Below, piece by piece: positions 13,042-17,451 of a DNA stretch of 17,451 nucleotides (within the stretch, counting starts at the first letter, position 1; each line of letters begins with the position of its first letter). The stretch comes from Lawsonibacter sp. (GTDB lineage: Bacteria > Bacillota > Clostridia > Oscillospirales > Oscillospiraceae): NCBI GenBank assembly GCA_022798155.1, contig JAAWLY010000023.1:1-17451 (forward strand), in the 5' to 3' direction. Below the pieces are notes generated by a model. The model had not been told where the DNA came from, did no database searches, and was given only the letters and a program-made list of their open reading frames with translations. A program made the translations under genes and the position numbers.

Positions 13042-13521
13042 ATGCCAACCAACCAGACCCCGAACTACAAACTCAATCAGTGGGAGAAGTCCGACAAGGT
13101 CCAGATGGAGGATTTCAACGCCGACAACGCCAAGATCGACGCGGCCATCAAGGCGGAAGCCGACGCCAGGACCAGCGCGGTCGCCGCACTGGCCGCCACA
13201 GTCGCCCAATGCGGCAACTGCAAGATCTGGACCACCACTTATACCGGCGACGGCACGTACGGCCGCAACAACCCCAAAACTTTCACCCTTCCCAGCAAAC
13301 CGGTTGTTGTTATGGTTTTTGCTTTGGACTACACATCTTGTATGTTATTACCCTACGGATGCCAGCGCGGCACTACGGTCGGCCAAGCCGTCGATCATAC
13401 CTGTGAGCTTACCTGGACCAGCAACTCTGTCTCTTTGGCCAGCATACAGGGAGCCCATCATCAAATGAACGCTGAAAATAACTCCTACATGCTTGCGGTA
13501 CTGATTGCCTCCGATGCCTGA
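13042..13521 (+). CDS. Orphan phage-tail-fibre-like protein
   Basis: A 159-residue protein with the N-terminal pattern NYKLNQWEKSDKVQMEDFN followed by DNAKIDAAI, common in tail-fibre or baseplate-distal proteins of Firmicute phages and phage-like particles. Residues about 24-56 (Ala/Lys/Asp-rich) should form a trimeric coiled-coil. The rest (YTGDGTYGRNNPKTFTLPSK and beyond) resembles the beta-rich YTGDGT/FKP-type tip domain of phage tail proteins. A CGNC motif sits at the junction. The ATG at 13042 follows AAGGAGG by 9 bases. No other phage gene is near: the left neighbour is degV and the right one an SLH protein. The C-terminal half is visibly less GC-rich than the flanking genes, compatible with transfer. 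It could be a relic, a domesticated surface adhesin or a moron gene. Confidence 0.75.
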   Translation: MPTNQTPNYKLNQWEKSDKVQMEDFNADNAKIDAAIKAEADARTSAVAALAATVAQCGNCKIWTTTYTGDGTYGRNNPKTFTLPSKPVVVMVFALDYTSCMLLPYGCQRGTTVGQAVDHTCELTWTSNSVSLASIQGAHHQMNAENNSYMLAVLIASDA

Positions 13522-13525
13522 TAGA

Positions 13526-13553
13526 AGCCCCCCGAGCAATAGCTCGGGGGGCT
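13526..13553. terminator. Convergent hairpin between the tail-fibre-like gene and the SLH gene
   Basis: AGCCCCCCGAGC (13526-13537) and GCTCGGGGGGCT (13542-13553) form a perfect 12-bp stem with the loop AATA. T-runs are weak on both sides (CTTGG on plus, TCTATC on minus), so termination may depend on stem strength alone. Confidence 0.75.
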
Positions 13554-13583
13554 CTTGGCACACATTCTGTTCAGCGCTTCAAA

Positions 13584-16500
13584 TTATGTCGTAAGGTTAA
13601 TTGTGAAAGTAACGCCAGTTTCGTCAGTTACAGTGTTCTGGGCAGGCATAGTAATGACAACAATCACGGTCGCCTCCGTCCCGGCATCTGCTCCAGCCTT
13701 AAAACCAATCGTCGGAGTGGTTGCGCCAGTCCCAGTAACACCAAGAGCAGATTCGCTGCTGAAGTTACTACCATCGGCCTTTTTCAGGGTAACCTCAAGG
13801 GTATCTGTACCCTTCAAATTGGTAAAGGTCGAAGTCCCAACGATTTCATAGCCGGTGCCAGCAACAGCCACAGTACCGCTAACGGTGTTCTCCTCCCAAA
13901 TGGCGTACAGGGTTGTGTCAGCAGCGGGAGTGTAATCGCCAGCGGGCACAACTGTACCAGTAGTGGAACCAGCGCGCCACTCCTTGAACTTAAAGCCAGC
14001 AGGAGCGGTGAAGTCGCCGCCATTGGCGGGAACAGTCACTTTACCAGTGGCATCGGTGGTCAGGGCAGCAATGGCGCCACTACCAGTGTTGGCGTTGAAG
14101 TCCACAGTGAACTGCTCTCTCCAGATAGCGTACAGGGTGCAGTTAGCGGTGGGGTTGTAGGTCGCGCCAGCGGCTCCCGCAGTCGCAGTGGTATCGGTAG
14201 CTGCCTCGCCCCATCCGGCGAAGATGTAGCCGGTCTTAGTCACGCCAGCGGCGGGCAGGGTGACACCAGCGCCGGGATTGGTCTCAGTTAGAGCGGCCGG
14301 GGCGGTACCGCCGTCGCTGCCGTTGCCGTCAAAGCTCACGGTGTAGGCCACAGGGGCGTCCTTGACATAGTTGAACTCGACCTCGTAGGTCTTCTGGCCC
14401 TTGACATAGGTAACAGTCTTGGTAGCGGCAAGGGCGTGGTAACCAGCGGGAGCGGCGGGAGCGGTGATGGTCCACACGCCGCCCACCAGGGTCTTGGTGG
14501 ACTGCTTTATGGTGGTTGTGCTGTACAAGTCCTTCACGCCGCTGTCGTTGAGGTAGCACTTGACGATGATATCCACGGTGGAGCCGGTGGGATCAACGCC
14601 CTTGGTGGTCACATTGGTGTCGCTGAGGATGACGATCCACTTGGCGCGGCCGGTGCCGTCCAGAGCGGCCACCAGGCGGCCCTCGAAGCCCAGCTTGCCG
14701 TCGGACTCGTTGCCGTCGGCGTCGCCCAGAGCGGCCAGGGCGTCGGGCACGGAGTCATACTGCTGAGTCTTCTTGACGCCGTCCACAGGCTGGATGACCA
14801 CGGTGGGCACATTCACGTCCACGAAGGTCAGGCCCCAGTCATTGGTGTTATCAACGCCCAGCTTCAGGGTGCGCTTCTCCAGGTGGAGGTTGGGGGCGGT
14901 GGCGATGGTCAGGCGGGAAACGGCGTCGTTCTGGGTGCAGGTGCTGTCGGAGCATTCGCCGTCATTCACCTCGTGGCCGATGTCGTAGACCTCGTGCTTC
15001 GTCTCGTTGATCTGAGCATTGGTGGCGCTGTAAATCTTGGCGGGGTCAACATCCTTAACGGCGGTGACATACTCGCCGGTGTAGCGCAGCTCCTGGATAT
15101 GGCCCACACGCAGCTCCTTCATGGTGCTCTTGAACTTGCTGTGAGCGGTCAGGGTAGTCTTCTCGCCGTTCACAACAGCGTCGAACTCCCAATAATAGGT
15201 GCCGTCGTCGTCGACCCACTCCGCATTGGTGTTGCTGAGGATATAGGCATAGTTGGCGGCGGTGCCCTTGGCCTCGCCGATCACGATGGAGGCGATGATG
15301 TAGTTATCCTTGTCGTACACGGTGTAGACACTGTCGTACATCATGGTCTCGTCAGTCAGACCCTCATAGATCACATCGCCAGTGTCATGCTTGGCGACAG
15401 TAATCTCCACGTTCTGGACGCCGGTGTACAGGCCGTCCACGCCGGAGATCACCTTGCCGGTGACGCCCTTACCGGAGACATGGTCCAGCTCGGGGATGAT
15501 GTAGATGGACTCGTCGTTGCCATAAGCGCGGGTAGCAACAAGGGTGCCGGGATGGACGGAGGAGGTATCAGCGGCGTCCTTAGCGGTGGCGTCCAGAACC
15601 ACATTGTTGCACTTGATGATCCGGTCCTTGGCGCCAGGGCTGGGGGAATCCGGATAGTTGGTGGTATTCACCTCGGTGGTGAACATCCGGCCGGCGGGGG
15701 TCAGGGTGTACACGCCGTCCTTGTTCACGGTGTAGGTGAACCAGCGGTTCATGATGGCCCAAGCAATGTCATTAGCACCACTGTTGCCATAGTTGGCGCT
15801 GTTCCACTCCTTGAAGTAGTCCTTGCCAGCCAGGCTGCCGCCCAGAACGGCTCTGACGTTCTTGTTGGTGTCCTTCACATTGACGTTGATGGTCTTCATG
15901 GTGCCGTCCAGGAAGATGCCGTTGGCGTCAGCGTAGGTGGCGGAGATGGTGCTGTCGTTCATCTTGACGCCGGAGATAAAGACATAGTTGTCGCCGCCGG
16001 AGTACAGGTCCACGCCGATGGCGTAGCCGTACTTATCCAGGTAGACATTGTAAGCCTTGTCGGTCAGCTTCTGGTTGTCGTACAGCTCCAGCACATCGTC
16101 GCTGTACCAGGCCTGCTTGGAACTGTCGTACTTGGTGCCGCCGGTGGTGACGCTGTCAAACAGAGTCTCCTTGCCGGCAGTATCGCTGTCCGGGTCGTCG
16201 CTGCGGTTGCTGAACTTGGTCAGGGTGGAGTTGCTCAGGATCTCCACATCGCTGATGGAGACGACCTCCATGTCGCTGCGGAGCAGGCTGTTCTTGTTCT
16301 TGCCGGACATGGTGACCAGAACATAGTCGTCCACCTTCACGTCCTCGACCTCAGCCACGTCGGCCTTGGCGACAGTCTTGGGGGTGGCAACGGTCTTCTT
16401 GGCGTTGTAGCTGGTGTAGATGTTAAAGGTAGCGCTCTCGCGGGTGGTGCTGTAGTCAGCAGTGGCCTTGCCCAGCCAGGTGTTGATGGAGGTGATGTCG

Positions 16501-17451
16501 ATGGTCTCGGCCTCGATGTCCACAAAAACCTGGGTCAGAACGCCCCGACCGGTCGCGCCGAAGGTCTTGTCCTGACGGGACATGATGTGGGCGGCGGTGC
16601 TGGCGGTCAGAACGCCGGTCTGATCCACGCCATCCACATAGTAGGTGAACTCATAATCGTTGAGATTATTCCGGCCGATCAGGTCGTACAGAGTACGGCA
16701 GTTGACGCCCTTGGTATAAGTCTCCTTGATGTTCTCCTTCTTCATGTAGGTGCCGATCTCCTGGCCCTTGTACTCCCAGTGGCGGGAAGGACGCATAAAG
16801 ATATCGTCATCGTACTTGGTCAGCTTCAGCTCGCCGTTGTACAGTTCCTCGCCCAGCTGGATGTAGTACTGGCCGCGGTTGATGTTGTCGCCGCCCACCA
16901 CGTCGCTGGTACGGCCCTCAATGGCGTGGTACTTGGCCAGCGTGCTGGTGCGGGAGGTGTACTCAGGCTTGTAGCCCACGATCACGTCGCCCTGGGCGGT
17001 GGGGATCTTGGTGCCCACGTCGCCGGTGAAGGTGACCATGTCGGACTTCAGAGCGTTCAGGGCCATCTGGGCCACCTCGTTGCGGGTCAGGGAGCTCTGA
17101 GCGTTGGAGTCGATGTAGTCAAACAGCCCCACCTCGGTGGCCTGCTTCACGGTGGCCAGCACATAGCTGTCGCCGAAGTCCTGCTGATACTGGAAGTAGC
17201 CCAGGGCTTTCAGCATCATCAGGGCGGCCTGGACAGCGTTCACGTTCTGGCCGGCGCCGTACATGCCGCCGCCGATGCCGGAGGTGATGCCGTTGGCGGC
17301 GCAGGCGGCCACGTAGGGGGCGGCCCAGGCGGGCACGTCGCTAAAGGGGTTTGTGCCCTGGTAGTAGTTGTAGTCCAGGTTGAGCAGCTTGGACATGATG
17401 ACTGCCATCTGCTCACGGGTGACATAGTCATCCGGGTTGAAGTTTCCATTG
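13584..17451 (-). CDS. Giant S-layer homology surface protein (N-terminus outside window)
   Basis: At least 1288 residues are visible; the gene runs off the right edge. Visible residues 1-150 contain SLH units: NGNFNPDDYVTREQMA starts the visible part, then FSDVPAWAAPYVAACAANGI, then a third, weaker unit ending ATEVGLFDYIDS with LTRNEVAQMAL. SLH domains bind pyruvylated wall polymers. The long middle is a Thr/Asp/Tyr-rich beta region without a recognised enzyme motif and has one Cys-x4-Cys (ECSDSTC). Near the C-terminus are two Listeria-Bacteroides (InlB B-type) repeats, marked YTVSFDGNG...FAGWGE...YAIW and FTVDFNANTG...FKEWR...YAIW, then a final beta domain. The signal peptide would lie upstream. 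Codon use in the N-terminal and middle parts is strongly biased (high expression), but more relaxed in the last 250 residues. Confidence 0.93.
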   Translation of the reverse strand, partial: NGNFNPDDYVTREQMAVIMSKLLNLDYNYYQGTNPFSDVPAWAAPYVAACAANGITSGIGGGMYGAGQNVNAVQAALMMLKALGYFQYQQDFGDSYVLATVKQATEVGLFDYIDSNAQSSLTRNEVAQMALNALKSDMVTFTGDVGTKIPTAQGDVIVGYKPEYTSRTSTLAKYHAIEGRTSDVVGGDNINRGQYYIQLGEELYNGELKLTKYDDDIFMRPSRHWEYKGQEIGTYMKKENIKETYTKGVNCRTLYDLIGRNNLNDYEFTYYVDGVDQTGVLTASTAAHIMSRQDKTFGATGRGVLTQVFVDIEAETIDITSINTWLGKATADYSTTRESATFNIYTSYNAKKTVATPKTVAKADVAEVEDVKVDDYVLVTMSGKNKNSLLRSDMEVVSISDVEILSNSTLTKFSNRSDDPDSDTAGKETLFDSVTTGGTKYDSSKQAWYSDDVLELYDNQKLTDKAYNVYLDKYGYAIGVDLYSGGDNYVFISGVKMNDSTISATYADANGIFLDGTMKTINVNVKDTNKNVRAVLGGSLAGKDYFKEWNSANYGNSGANDIAWAIMNRWFTYTVNKDGVYTLTPAGRMFTTEVNTTNYPDSPSPGAKDRIIKCNNVVLDATAKDAADTSSVHPGTLVATRAYGNDESIYIIPELDHVSGKGVTGKVISGVDGLYTGVQNVEITVAKHDTGDVIYEGLTDETMMYDSVYTVYDKDNYIIASIVIGEAKGTAANYAYILSNTNAEWVDDDGTYYWEFDAVVNGEKTTLTAHSKFKSTMKELRVGHIQELRYTGEYVTAVKDVDPAKIYSATNAQINETKHEVYDIGHEVNDGECSDSTCTQNDAVSRLTIATAPNLHLEKRTLKLGVDNTNDWGLTFVDVNVPTVVIQPVDGVKKTQQYDSVPDALAALGDADGNESDGKLGFEGRLVAALDGTGRAKWIVILSDTNVTTKGVDPTGSTVDIIVKCYLNDSGVKDLYSTTTIKQSTKTLVGGVWTITAPAAPAGYHALAATKTVTYVKGQKTYEVEFNYVKDAPVAYTVSFDGNGSDGGTAPAALTETNPGAGVTLPAAGVTKTGYIFAGWGEAATDTTATAGAAGATYNPTANCTLYAIWREQFTVDFNANTGSGAIAALTTDATGKVTVPANGGDFTAPAGFKFKEWRAGSTTGTVVPAGDYTPAADTTLYAIWEENTVSGTVAVAGTGYEIVGTSTFTNLKGTDTLEVTLKKADGSNFSSESALGVTGTGATTPTIGFKAGADAGTEATVIVVITMPAQNTVTDETGVTFTINLTT

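Noticed and set aside
12866..13468. Alternative plus-strand frames over the tail-fibre-like gene
   Set aside because: They start inside the degV terminator and give Pro/Arg/Ser-rich translations; the frame from 13042 has the ribosome site and recognisable motifs.
1..17451. CRISPR arrays, tRNA or rRNA genes, complete insertion sequences
   Set aside because: No regularly spaced repeats, cloverleaf-like sequences, rRNA segments or transposase genes were seen on reading both strands.

Overview
The window reads as a chromosomal segment of a GC-rich, endospore-forming, anaerobic Firmicute. The relatives that fit best are gut Oscillospiraceae of the Flavonifractor, Pseudoflavonifractor or Intestinimonas type. 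The support is the pair of spore maturation genes spmA and spmB, an AbrB/SpoVT regulator, a UPF0291 protein, a DegV protein, formate-tetrahydrofolate ligase, a very large SLH surface protein, strong AGGAGG-type ribosome sites and sigma-A promoters with 17-base spacers. The genus is an inference from gene content and codon style, not from a marker gene.

Layout. (1) 1-3123, minus strand: an apparent histidine-use operon, transcribed nhaC-type antiporter, then a small membrane protein with a PH-like tail, then hutH (histidine ammonia-lyase, cut by the left edge). Its promoter and a roughly 75-base structured leader lie at 3010-3123. (2) 3323-5378, plus strand: fhs (formate-tetrahydrofolate ligase), divergent from the hut operon, with its own promoter and a strong terminator. 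Between the fhs stop codon and that terminator lie a cluster of palindromes and a frameshifted second copy of the last 80 bases of fhs. (3) 5467-8158, minus strand: a MoxR-type AAA+ ATPase and a von Willebrand A protein, tightly linked, behind a promoter that overlaps the end of a methyltransferase gene (8155-8940). (4) 9032-10128, minus strand: spmA-spmB. (5) 10284-10707, plus strand: an AbrB-like regulator with a predicted zinc-binding tail, divergent from spmA, ending at a two-way terminator shared with a convergent gene for an unrecognised secreted protein (10732-11367). (6) 11550-12882, plus strand: a UPF0291 protein and a DegV fatty-acid-binding protein, each with its own promoter. (7) 12917-13553, plus strand: an isolated phage-tail-fibre-like gene framed by hairpins. 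(8) 13584-17451, minus strand: most of a giant SLH surface protein whose N-terminus lies outside the window.

How they may work together. Histidine deamination by HutH feeds the urocanate/formiminoglutamate pathway, whose one-carbon unit enters the tetrahydrofolate pool that Fhs serves. The divergent hut and fhs units therefore make metabolic sense, though the remaining hut genes are not visible. The MoxR-VWA pair belongs to a class that usually remodels or activates a metalloenzyme or complex, and no such target is in view. No complete mobile element, CRISPR array, tRNA or rRNA was seen. The most unusual structures are the duplicated fhs tail with its palindrome cluster, the structured nhaC leader, the orphan tail-fibre-like gene, and the non-standard Walker A motif of the MoxR protein.
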